Source: Chloroflexota bacterium (GTDB taxonomy: Bacteria > Chloroflexota > Anaerolineae > Anaerolineales > Anaerolineaceae). Taken from it: DNA of 7,572 nt. The stretch spans positions 1 through 7,572 of the forward strand of contig DSBE01000147.1 in assembly GCA_011053085.1 (NCBI GenBank). The letters are read 5' to 3'. This document shows positions 1 to 6,040 of this stretch, one piece after another (positions within the stretch are counted from its first letter, which is position 1; each line of letters begins with the position of its first letter). The position numbers and the translations under genes were made by a program. The notes beneath the pieces were generated by a model. That model saw only the letters and a list, made by a program, of their open reading frames with translations, searched no databases and was not told the DNA's origin.

Positions 1-795
1 ACCTGGCGTATTCGCAATATTGGTGAAACCGTCTGGAACGATCAATACAGTCTTGTTCATGTAAAGGGCAACAATTTTGGACAGGCTAAGAAAGTCCCTT
101 TTTCTTTCGAGGCCTTACCGGGTGATATTGTCGATGTAACGATGGTATTAACAGCGCCAACTGAACGGGGAATGTATGCGGGTGAATGGTTAATCGAGTC
201 ACCTGACGGCAGTTTGTTTGGGATGGAACTGGATGGCATCGAACCATTGCCGGTCAGTGTTGAGGTGACAGGCAACCCATTGACCTCTCCTTTCCGCCAG
301 ATATTCCGTTTGTATGTGGATTATTCGACAGCTGAGTGGCGTGACCAAAACGGGCCGGCATTGGTGAATGTGGATGGCAATATCGGATTACATGGTTATG
401 TAACCCGAGAAAATTCCCCGGTATTCGAGGGTCCTTTGCAAGAAGATGAACCTACCATTGTGATGATGCCGCCAAGGGGTGAAGGCGGTTACATTTCCGG
501 TAAATTTCCTGCCTTTGTGATCGAACCCAGTGATTACTTTGTCACCCATGTTGGCTGTTTAGAACCTCACAAATTTTGCGATGCAACCCTTAAAGTTCTT
601 GTGCGGGTTGAGGGAGAGGATGAAGTTGAAGTCCTGTGGGAAAGAGACAAAGAGTACACAGGTGAGTGGATATTAATCCGGCGTAATTTGACGCGTTATG
701 CCGGTAAAGCTGTTCATTTTATCCTTGTGGTTGAGAGCAAGGGTAATAATGTGGATGATGTGATCGGCTGGTTCGTGCCTGCTATCTATCGCTAA
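1..795 (+). CDS. NBR1-Ig-like domain protein with second beta-rich domain (3' part only)
   Basis: The reading frame is open from base 1, so the N-terminus lies outside the window; 264 residues are visible, ending in TAA. Visible residues 1-74 match the NBR1-type Ig-like domain found in many Anaerolineae surface proteins: W2-R-I-R-N6, W12, Y16, P40-G41-D42, A52-P53, W63 and the closing F73-G74. Residues from about 95 to 264 form a second, probably all-beta region that I recall as the usual partner of this Ig-like domain in Chloroflexota. Its landmarks are A111-E112-W113, a Cys pair C186/C193 (possible disulfide) and a C-terminal W257-containing strand. No catalytic motif is visible. An extracellular binding or adhesion role is an inference; the signal peptide or lipobox that would support it would lie upstream. 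The stop codon overlaps that of the convergent HD gene by 4 bases. Confidence 0.85.
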   Translation, partial: TWRIRNIGETVWNDQYSLVHVKGNNFGQAKKVPFSFEALPGDIVDVTMVLTAPTERGMYAGEWLIESPDGSLFGMELDGIEPLPVSVEVTGNPLTSPFRQIFRLYVDYSTAEWRDQNGPALVNVDGNIGLHGYVTRENSPVFEGPLQEDEPTIVMMPPRGEGGYISGKFPAFVIEPSDYFVTHVGCLEPHKFCDATLKVLVRVEGEDEVEVLWERDKEYTGEWILIRRNLTRYAGKAVHFILVVESKGNNVDDVIGWFVPAIYR

Positions 796-1370
796 GGCAG
801 AGCAAGCAGTTCATCAATTGTCCGCACCACATCATCAATCAGGTTTGTGAGGCGCGGGTATTCATCGCGCCTTTTTTTGATGACGTTGGCAATCTCGCCA
901 TAATACCAGTGGGTCTGTTCTTTGGTTGCATTGAACATTTGCCACAAACCTGTGCCAATTTTTCGGTGCGTTCGCAAACAATCAGTGGCGTTGTGGAGTT
1001 TATCGCAGCATGTGACCAGCAGTGATGACTCATCTGTTTTTTCCAGGTGTTTCAGGTATTTCTCTTTTCTGTCCTGCCAGGGAGGTTTTGGTTCGCCTTC
1101 GCGATCGCTGCAAGCGAGGACAATCTCAGCCACATGATCGCCGAATTGCTGTCGTATGATGGCGAGAGTTTCTAACCCTCCCTGGTCTTCAACGGCATCG
1201 TGCAGGAGGGCGGCAATAGCCTCGTCTTCAGTTGCGCTATACTGCAATGCCAGCGCTGAGACAGCCATGAGATGTGACAGATAAGGAGTTATTCCGTCTT
1301 TGCGGTATTGGTCTTTGTGTAATTCGTAGGCATAAGAGAGTGCCTGGTGGAAACGGTCTGATAGTGCCAT
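792..1370 (-). CDS. Single-domain HD hydrolase, RelA/SpoT (Mesh1-like) family
   Basis: This is a 192-residue HD-superfamily protein of the kind that hydrolyses (p)ppGpp (small alarmone hydrolase; the animal homologue MESH1 also acts on NADPH). The metal and catalytic residues are all present: H33 in the YLSH motif, H57-D58, E61-D62 in LLHDAVED, and D123 with N127 in DKLHNA. No synthetase or TGS/ACT domain follows, and the length fits a hydrolase-only protein. The ATG at 1370 was chosen because the family normally begins close to this point and an extended -10 element sits directly upstream. An in-frame ATG at 1436 would add 22 residues without family resemblance or a good ribosome site. The product probably sits in the cytosol and lowers alarmone levels. 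Substrate specificity cannot be read from sequence alone, and related HD proteins hydrolyse other nucleotides. The 3' end overlaps the convergent upstream gene and has no terminator hairpin. Confidence 0.88.
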   Translation of the reverse strand: MALSDRFHQALSYAYELHKDQYRKDGITPYLSHLMAVSALALQYSATEDEAIAALLHDAVEDQGGLETLAIIRQQFGDHVAEIVLACSDREGEPKPPWQDRKEKYLKHLEKTDESSLLVTCCDKLHNATDCLRTHRKIGTGLWQMFNATKEQTHWYYGEIANVIKKRRDEYPRLTNLIDDVVRTIDELLALP

Positions 1371-1377
1371 ATATGTA

Positions 1378-1386
1378 TTTATATCA
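1378..1386 (-). promoter_or_regulatory. Extended -10 promoter element for the HD hydrolase gene (leaderless candidate)
   Basis: Read on the minus strand the bases are TGATATAAA, a TGn extension followed by a -10 hexamer with one mismatch to TATAAT. Seven bases separate the hexamer from the ATG at 1370, which puts the expected transcription start at or within a base or two of the A of ATG. No Shine-Dalgarno sequence lies upstream of that ATG and no good -35 box is visible at the usual spacing, which extended -10 promoters tolerate. Inferred from pattern only. Confidence 0.5.
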
Positions 1387-1434
1387 AGAAATGAAAAAAT
1401 TTGGTGGTGTTTGCCCGGTTTTGTTGGCAAAAGC

Positions 1435-1496
1435 ATGACTATTTCTGTTGGGAGTGTCTCGAAAACATGACCATAGTATGACTATAGGGACTATGG
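1435..1496. promoter_or_regulatory. Repeated ATGACYAT words with inverted repeat: candidate operator
   Basis: ATGACTAT occurs at 1435-1442 and 1478-1485, ATGACCAT at 1467-1474, and a weaker GGGACTAT at 1487-1494. The spacing between copies is 32, 11 and 9 bp, close to whole helical turns. The same stretch holds two inverted repeats: CCATAGT (1471-1477) with ACTATGG (1490-1496), and ATAGT (1473-1477) with ACTAT (1481-1485) around a 3-base centre. It lies in the divergent gap between the HD hydrolase and acyltransferase genes, where a regulator of either could bind. No hairpin-T-tract signature makes it a terminator. No known regulator was recognised. Confidence 0.4.
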
Positions 1497-1514
1497 AAGC
1501 AACAATCGATACCT

Positions 1515-1523
1515 TATTATGAT
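1515..1523 (+). promoter_or_regulatory. Candidate -10 region for the acyltransferase gene
   Basis: TATTAT (1515-1520) and TATGAT (1518-1523) overlap, each one base from the TATAAT consensus. They would give a leader of about 30 nt that includes the Shine-Dalgarno at 1551-1555. No convincing -35 box is present at 16-18 bp; instead the inverted repeat ending at 1496 occupies that place, which would suit an activator-dependent promoter. Weak evidence. Confidence 0.25.
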
Positions 1524-1559
1524 GAAGGTAATTTTCAAACAAGTTTTATTGGAGGTTTC

Positions 1560-2276
1560 ATGAACCGCTCCTGGCATGTGGCACATCGCATCCTTTTCTC
1601 CATTTACGCAGGGGTTTTGCTTGATCGAAAAGTTAAATGGACCGAACCGATTCCTGATGAACCGGTGATTTTTGCGGTGAACCATCCCACAACAACCGAC
1701 CCATTTCTGATCCCTTTGTTGACCAAAAGGCCGCTTACTATCTTAATCACACAAAAGGCATTTGATGTGCCTTTGTTCGGACGTCTCTTAAAAGCCGCCG
1801 GGCATCTGTGTGTGCCGGAACTTTATAGCGGTGGTGAGGATCTTATCAACAAAGCTGTTGACAAGCTCAAAGAAGGCCGTTCGGTGTGCATTTTTCCAGA
1901 AGGCAATCTGAGCCCTGATATGGGAGAATTTCTTGCACCGCACACGGGCGTGGCGCGTATTGCCCTCTTGAGTGGTGCGCCGGTGGTGCCGATCGGTATT
2001 CACATGTTCAAGGATGGTACCACTACCACCCAGACTGTGACCAAGAACTTTACCTCTACCAGCCGCTGGGCGGTGCGCGGGCCTTACTATGTAACGATTG
2101 GCAAAGCCACCCGCTACGAAGGCAGCCTGGAAGACCGCGAACGTGTGCGGCAGGTGATGCATGAGATCATGGACACAGTCAAGGAAGAAGCGTGGCTAAG
2201 CCGTGACCGGTTGATGCAAGAACAGCCCCTCTGGCAGCCCTTATCAAAGATATTGTTCAATCAATTAATTCGCTAA
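1560..2276 (+). CDS. PlsC-type 1-acyl-glycerol-3-phosphate acyltransferase family protein
   Basis: The 238-residue product belongs to the PlsC/LPLAT superfamily, which moves acyl chains onto lysophosphatidate or related acceptors at the inner face of the membrane. The catalytic HX4D motif is N41-H42-P-T-T-T-D47. The glycerophosphate-binding block is F112-P-E-G115, followed by NLS where most PlsC proteins have TRS. The third block is V142-V-P-I-G146. Length is typical for a minimal PlsC. There is no long N-terminal membrane anchor; residues 11-21 are only mildly hydrophobic, so peripheral attachment is likely. A GGAGG Shine-Dalgarno at 1551-1555, 4 nt before the ATG, fixes the start. It is a single-gene unit, divergent from the HD gene and closed by the hairpin at 2285-2313. 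The changed FPEG flank leaves open an acceptor other than lysophosphatidate. Confidence 0.88.
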   Translation: MNRSWHVAHRILFSIYAGVLLDRKVKWTEPIPDEPVIFAVNHPTTTDPFLIPLLTKRPLTILITQKAFDVPLFGRLLKAAGHLCVPELYSGGEDLINKAVDKLKEGRSVCIFPEGNLSPDMGEFLAPHTGVARIALLSGAPVVPIGIHMFKDGTTTTQTVTKNFTSTSRWAVRGPYYVTIGKATRYEGSLEDRERVRQVMHEIMDTVKEEAWLSRDRLMQEQPLWQPLSKILFNQLIR

Positions 2277-2284
2277 TCAAATTG

Positions 2285-2313
2285 AAAACTCCCCAAAACT
2301 TGGGGAGTTTTTT
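2285..2313. terminator. Bidirectional intrinsic terminator
   Basis: The arm AAAACTCCCCAA (2285-2296) pairs perfectly with TTGGGGAGTTTT (2300-2311) around a 3-base loop. On the plus strand it ends in six T (2308-2313), serving the acyltransferase gene that stops at 2276. On the minus strand the A-rich left arm reads as TTTT, serving the MFS gene whose TAG ends at 2317. It is the only hairpin in the 40-bp gap between the two convergent genes. Confidence 0.92.
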
Positions 2314-2316
2314 CAT

Positions 2317-3507
2317 CTAAGCTTTTTGAGATGACCGAAAAGCCGGACGCATCAGCGGCAGCAGCAATAAGTTGCAGGCAGCAAATACCAGCAAGGTGGT
2401 TCTGTAACCAAGAGCGTCAGGCATGACAGCAAATCCGGTTATGCCCATGCCAACTGCCTGGCCGATGTTGGTGATCGACATGAGGATGGCGAACATCGAG
2501 GCGGCAATGGCGGTCTCGGTGATATTCATTGCCAGGGCAAAATAGATGGTCTGGTAGGTGCCGTAAGAAAAACCAAAGATGAACATAAACACCCAGGCCA
2601 ACCAGAGTGTCGGGATGAACGCCAGCCCGACCAGGGAGAAGATCGACAATCCTATGCCAACATAGATCGCCTGGCGTTGGCCAATGGCATCAAAAATCTT
2701 TCCGCCAAAGACTGACCCGACCAGGATACCAATGCCCCACACCGTTGTCAGAGTACCTGCCTGCGAGAGAGTGATACCGAATTCATTCTCCATGTAAGGA
2801 TTGATGATCTGGTTGATGCCAACGATGATGAAGAAAATGATGAAACCGATGGCAGCAATGGCAATCACGTTGCGGCGTCCCAGGGTGCGGAAAGCCCCCA
2901 GGTCAAAACGCTGTTCTCCCGTGCGGGCACCGTCTTTGACCTGCAGGACAAATGGGAGCGGGAACAGGGTGAAGATGGCCAGGGCGAAGAAAACTGCGTA
3001 CCAGGAAACGAGGTCTGCCAGCACACCTACCACAGTAGCTGTGGCAATCAGGCCGACTGCACGTCCGCCGACCATGAAGGCTTGAATCGTACCCTGTTCA
3101 TCTTTCGGGATCACGTCCAATGCGAGGCCATCGGTGCAGGTATCATACAGCGCCATACCGAATTGCACCATGAATGCAGCGATGACAAAACCAGTGAAGT
3201 TGGTAGATGGGTTGATAAAGGGCACAATGATCAAACAGATGAATTGAATGGCAAGCCCGATGAGGATGTAGGGTTTGCGGTGGCCTCTTCCAAACAGGTT
3301 GACTTTATCGCTCAAATAACCAAGGAAAATCTTCAAAATAAAAGGAATCATGGCAATGGTACCCAAAATGCCGATATTTGCCATTTCCAGGCCATTTTCA
3401 AGCAAATACAGGGCATTTAGAGCGGTGAAGTAACTGAGAATGGTGCCCTGTGAGAAATACAACAGGGCGAACATGGAGTATTGAAACAGCTTGCTTTTGC
3501 CTTGCAT
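2317..3507 (-). CDS. MFS transporter, substrate unknown
   Basis: The 396-residue protein is a major facilitator with alternating hydrophobic segments consistent with 12 membrane helices, in the inner membrane. The loop 2-3 signature of the superfamily runs from G63 through Y-L-S-D67 to F-G-R-G-H-R-K78. A second conserved loop carries three acidic residues, D122, D126 and D131, in an arrangement (DxxxDGLALD, then DEQG by 139) seen in MFS groups that include AmpG-like and acetyl-CoA transporter-like proteins. That resemblance does not establish a substrate. The ATG at 3507 has an AGGAGG 10 nt upstream; the in-frame ATG at 3516 would be only 1 nt from it and the one at 3552 lies beyond it. The gene follows meaB on the same strand with a 93-bp gap that holds no terminator, so co-transcription is possible. 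It ends at the shared hairpin at 2285-2313. Confidence 0.88.
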   Translation of the reverse strand: MQGKSKLFQYSMFALLYFSQGTILSYFTALNALYLLENGLEMANIGILGTIAMIPFILKIFLGYLSDKVNLFGRGHRKPYILIGLAIQFICLIIVPFINPSTNFTGFVIAAFMVQFGMALYDTCTDGLALDVIPKDEQGTIQAFMVGGRAVGLIATATVVGVLADLVSWYAVFFALAIFTLFPLPFVLQVKDGARTGEQRFDLGAFRTLGRRNVIAIAAIGFIIFFIIVGINQIINPYMENEFGITLSQAGTLTTVWGIGILVGSVFGGKIFDAIGQRQAIYVGIGLSIFSLVGLAFIPTLWLAWVFMFIFGFSYGTYQTIYFALAMNITETAIAASMFAILMSITNIGQAVGMGITGFAVMPDALGYRTTLLVFAACNLLLLPLMRPAFRSSQKA

Positions 3508-3517
3508 AGGGATCATT

Positions 3518-3523
3518 CCTCCT
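3518..3523 (-). promoter_or_regulatory. Shine-Dalgarno that decides the MFS start
   Basis: The minus strand reads AGGAGG here, a full anti-SD match. It is 10 nt from the ATG at 3507 and only 1 nt from the ATG at 3516. The shorter reading is therefore preferred, and the longer open frame starting at 3552 is rejected as the translation start. Confidence 0.75.
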
Positions 3524-3600
3524 GTATTTATTGGGAGTTGGTAATCAATCAATAATTAGGATGGGGGTGGAGCGGCGCAGATATTGCGGCTAAGTATAGC

Positions 3601-4620
3601 TTATTTTTTCTGAGAAATTGACACTCCGTTCAACACTTTTTCCGCCAGAAACTCTGGGGCATGAATTCGGCAGTTTAGCTGTTTATTGAGGTTGTCAAGA
3701 TCTTCAGGTGTCAGTGAAGCTTTCCAACTTGCGAATAAAGCTTTGCTGAGGTGTGATTCAAACTGGCGGTCGTACTGCAGTGCCACTTTGGCGTACCATC
3801 GATCGGTCTTGATCAAGTGACTGGCGTGTTCATGAATAGCAGTCACCAGATTGTCGATTCCTTCACATGTGCGTGCAACTGTCTTCAGGATCTGGCAATG
3901 CCATTGGACCTCATGGGAAGAAGATTCATCTTTTGGTTCGCTGATATCAATGTCGCGAAGATGTTTGTGGACGGTGTTGTGATTTACATCAAACACAGAT
4001 CGCAAGGCGTTTTCTGTCTGGATTGCACCTGGCAGGTCGGCTTTGTTGATGACAAAGATGTCGGCGATTTCGAGAATGCCGGCTTTGTTGGCCTGGATTT
4101 CGTCGCCTAACCCCGGCGCCTCCACCACGATGGTGGTGTGTGCCATGCTGGCGATTTCTACCTCGCCCTGGCCGGCGCCTACTGTTTCGATCAACACGAT
4201 ATCAAATCCCACAGCATCAAACAGGGCAATTGCCTGGTAAGCAGCGCTGGCAATACCGCCAGTGTGACCACGGGTTGCCATGGAGCGGATGAAAACCCCG
4301 CTGTCTCCAGCCAGTTCGCGCATGCGGATACGGTCGCCGAGTAACGCACCACCGGAAAACGGGCTGCTGGGGTCGATAGCGAGGATCGCCACGGTCTTAT
4401 CCTGTTTGCGAAATGCCGAAGTCAGACAGGTGGTGAGGGTTGATTTGCCGGTACCGGGCGCACCTGTAATGCCAATCCGATGCGCTTTACCGGTGTGGGG
4501 ATGAATCTGTTCCATGATCTCGGCAAGATCGTCTGTCTGGTTCTCAAACAGACTCAGCAAGCGGGTAAGCGCCAACCGGTCACCTGCAAGGGCTTTGTAA
4601 ATCAGTTCTTGGGGCTGCAT
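3601..4620 (-). CDS. meaB: Methylmalonyl-CoA mutase-associated GTPase MeaB
   Basis: MeaB is the G3E-family P-loop GTPase that gates cobalamin loading into methylmalonyl-CoA mutase and protects the enzyme from inactivation. The 339 residues show the P-loop G53-A-P-G-T-G-K-S-T61, the Mg/switch region around D83-P-S-S and G95-D-R-I-R-M100, the Walker B-like E145-T-V-G148, and the base-recognition N192-K-A-D195. The family-specific stretch PGLGDEIQANKAG covers 169-181. The helical N-terminus and a C-terminal dimerisation tail are both present, and the length is normal. The switch reads ETVGAGQGE, where most relatives, as I recall them, have ETVGVGQSE; this is a mild variation. The start lies 5 nt after the stop of the B12-binding subunit gene, with only a weak ribosome site, so translational coupling is likely. 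Confidence 0.95.
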   Translation of the reverse strand: MQPQELIYKALAGDRLALTRLLSLFENQTDDLAEIMEQIHPHTGKAHRIGITGAPGTGKSTLTTCLTSAFRKQDKTVAILAIDPSSPFSGGALLGDRIRMRELAGDSGVFIRSMATRGHTGGIASAAYQAIALFDAVGFDIVLIETVGAGQGEVEIASMAHTTIVVEAPGLGDEIQANKAGILEIADIFVINKADLPGAIQTENALRSVFDVNHNTVHKHLRDIDISEPKDESSSHEVQWHCQILKTVARTCEGIDNLVTAIHEHASHLIKTDRWYAKVALQYDRQFESHLSKALFASWKASLTPEDLDNLNKQLNCRIHAPEFLAEKVLNGVSISQKK

Positions 4621-4625
4621 GTCGC

Positions 4626-5027
4626 TCAGGCTGGTTGGGCAAGGGCTTGTTGGATGGTGTTGACCACTTCTGTGGTAAACGCGCCAGGTCCGAAAACTTC
4701 GAAAACCCCTTTTTCTTTGAGCAAGGGGATATCGGCCTCGGGGATAATACCGCCCACCAGTACCAGCACATTGTCCTGCCCGTTGGCGTTCAGCAGGTCC
4801 AGCACCTTTGGTACCAGAGTCATGTGTGCGCCTGAAAGAATGGAAAGGCCCACCACATCAACATCTTCTTGCAGAGCGGCTTCTGCGATCATTTCCGCGG
4901 TCTGGCGTAATCCGGTGTAGATCACCTCCATGCCGGCATCGCGTAAGGCACGGGCGATGACTTTAGCGCCGCGGTCATGACCATCCAATCCGGGTTTGGC
5001 AATGAGTACGCGTATCTTCTTTTCCAT
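4626..5027 (-). CDS. Methylmalonyl-CoA mutase, cobalamin-binding (C-terminal/small) subunit
   Basis: This 133-residue protein is the stand-alone B12-binding domain of methylmalonyl-CoA mutase, which isomerises methylmalonyl-CoA and succinyl-CoA. The motif D15-G-H17-D-R-G20 is the DxHxxG signature in which H17 is the lower cobalt ligand. S62-I-L64 and G92-G93 are the other two conserved elements of the cobalamin fold. The protein stops at the end of this domain, so the TIM-barrel catalytic subunit must be encoded elsewhere. The start at 5027 (MEKKIRV) is chosen because homologous domains begin here; an in-frame ATG at 5072 would overlap the candidate promoter -10. The ribosome site is weak. 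It is the first gene of an operon with meaB. Other B12 mutases (for example isobutyryl-CoA or ethylmalonyl-CoA mutase) use a similar domain, so the exact acyl-CoA substrate is not certain. Confidence 0.92.
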   Translation of the reverse strand: MEKKIRVLIAKPGLDGHDRGAKVIARALRDAGMEVIYTGLRQTAEMIAEAALQEDVDVVGLSILSGAHMTLVPKVLDLLNANGQDNVLVLVGGIIPEADIPLLKEKGVFEVFGPGAFTTEVVNTIQQALAQPA

Positions 5028-5071
5028 AGATATCCGATCTTCTCTTAGGTGGTTGGTGTCTGTTTCTGTCA

Positions 5072-5101
5072 ATTATACCCTTTGTTCAGGAAGGTTGTCC
5101 T
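5072..5101 (-). promoter_or_regulatory. Candidate promoter of the B12-subunit/meaB operon
   Basis: On the minus strand there is a perfect TATAAT (plus-strand 5072-5077) preceded at 18 bp by AGGACA (5096-5101), which matches TTGACA at its last four positions. It implies a transcription start near 5065 and a leader of about 38 nt before the ATG at 5027. Confidence 0.6.
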
Positions 5102-5108
5102 CAGAGGA
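5098..5108. promoter_or_regulatory. Short palindrome over the operon -35 box
   Basis: TCCTC-A-GAGGA is a perfect palindrome with 5-base arms. It overlaps the -35 box of the minus-strand promoter and lies about 30 bp upstream of the tpiA -10 element. It could be an operator, but a sequence this short may arise by chance. Confidence 0.25.
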
Positions 5109-5137
5109 TGAAAAAGAATGTTGTGCTAAAGGGCAGG

Positions 5138-5146
5138 TGGTAAAAT
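5138..5146 (+). promoter_or_regulatory. Candidate extended -10 promoter of tpiA
   Basis: TGG followed by TAAAAT (5141-5146) forms a TGn-extended -10 with one mismatch in the hexamer. No good -35 stands at 17 bp; a TTGTGC at 5121-5126 is too close (14 bp). The implied start near 5153 leaves a short leader containing the AAGGAG at 5172-5177. Confidence 0.45.
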
Positions 5147-5186
5147 GATACTGATATTGATAAAAAAAGCCAAGGAGTATAAATAT

Positions 5187-5954
5187 ATGCGCACCCCGAT
5201 CGTTGCTGGAAACTGGAAGATGAATAAAAAAGCAAGTGAAGCCGCTGAATTTGTCGGCACTTTGCTGGAAGCAGGTATTGACAAAATTGAAGGCGTTGAG
5301 GCGGTGGTTTGCCCGGTATTTCCCTCTCTGCCAGTTGTGGCGGAGCTTTGTGAGGGCAAAAACCTGTTTATCGGCGCCCAGAATCTCTACTTTGAGCCAA
5401 AAGGTGCTTATACCGGTGAGGTTTCTCCTGAAATGGTGAAAGAATTCTGCCAGTATGTGATTTTGGGCCATTCTGAGCGGCGCGCTTATTTTCATGAGAC
5501 CGATGAGATGGTCAACAAGAAAATCAAGGCAGCCTTCGCAGTGGGTTTGATTCCGATTTTGTGTGTGGGTGAGACCTATGAAGAGAACCAGGCTGGCAAA
5601 ACCAAAGACATCGTCACCGCGCAGGTGAAGGCCGACCTGGCTGGCTTGACAGTCGAGCAGGTTACCGGCATGGTCATCGCCTATGAACCGATCTGGGCGA
5701 TCGGCACCGGTCTGGCAGCCAGCGGTGAATTGGCGAACCAGGTGATCCATGATTTTGTGAGGACGCCGGTGGCTGAATTGTTCGGAGAGGAAACCGCGGA
5801 AGCACTGCGCATCCAATATGGCGGGTCGGTCAGCCCGGCCAACGCAGAAGAATTCTTCTCGATGCCGGATATTGACGGGGCTCTGGTGGGCGGTGCCAGC
5901 CTGAAACCCGATTTCGTTGAGATCGTGCGGGTGGCAGCCCAGTGCAAGGCATGA
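5187..5954 (+). CDS. tpiA: Triosephosphate isomerase
   Basis: This cytosolic glycolytic enzyme interconverts dihydroxyacetone phosphate and glyceraldehyde 3-phosphate. The 255-residue product has the whole catalytic set: N9-W-K11-M-N13, H95 in LGHSERR (93-99), E167 in AYEPIWAIGTG (165-175) and the phosphate-gripping Y211-G-G-S-V215 near the end. Length is standard for bacterial TPI. The flexible loop 6 ends GTGLAAS, where many TPIs have GTGKTAT/GKVAT; this is a modest variant. The ATG at 5187 is chosen because the family begins there and an AAGGAG stands 9 nt upstream; the ATG at 5145 overlaps the -10 element and would add 14 unrelated residues. The gene is alone on its transcript: a divergent promoter region lies upstream and a strong terminator 17 nt downstream. 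No other glycolytic genes are adjacent. Confidence 0.97.
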   Translation: MRTPIVAGNWKMNKKASEAAEFVGTLLEAGIDKIEGVEAVVCPVFPSLPVVAELCEGKNLFIGAQNLYFEPKGAYTGEVSPEMVKEFCQYVILGHSERRAYFHETDEMVNKKIKAAFAVGLIPILCVGETYEENQAGKTKDIVTAQVKADLAGLTVEQVTGMVIAYEPIWAIGTGLAASGELANQVIHDFVRTPVAELFGEETAEALRIQYGGSVSPANAEEFFSMPDIDGALVGGASLKPDFVEIVRVAAQCKA

Positions 5955-5970
5955 AGTTTGTGTGACAATT

Positions 5971-6004
5971 AAAACGATACCATCAGATGATGGTATCGTT
6001 TTTT
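5971..6004 (+). terminator. Intrinsic terminator of tpiA
   Basis: AAAACGATACCATC (5971-5984) pairs perfectly with GATGGTATCGTTTT (5989-6002) around the loop AGAT, followed by T to 6004. It begins 17 nt after the tpiA stop. It ends only 36 nt before the next start codon, so it separates tpiA from the aldolase gene while leaving little room for a promoter. Confidence 0.93.
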
Positions 6005-6040
6005 CATACCAATACATGTTCAGAGAAAGGGAAATGGAGT

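Noticed and set aside
1371..1436. N-terminal extension of the HD hydrolase from the ATG at 1436
   Set aside because: The extra 22 residues do not fit the family start, lack a Shine-Dalgarno and cover the extended -10 element.
1788..2162. 124-codon minus-strand frame within the acyltransferase gene
   Set aside because: It is antisense to a confident PlsC-family gene, with no ribosome site and low-complexity, His/Arg-rich translation.
3541..3600. Possible terminator or promoter between meaB and the MFS gene
   Set aside because: Only 4-bp imperfect pairings (GCTA/TAGC) without a T-tract were found, and the TTGATT/TAAATA pair is a poor promoter match.
4480..4920. 146-codon plus-strand frame across meaB and the B12-subunit gene
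   Set aside because: It is antisense to two well-supported genes and rich in Ser/Thr/Pro without any domain pattern.
5987..6040. Upstream ATG for the aldolase at 5987
   Set aside because: It lies within the tpiA terminator hairpin; the ATG at 6041 has a proper ribosome site and matches the family N-terminus.
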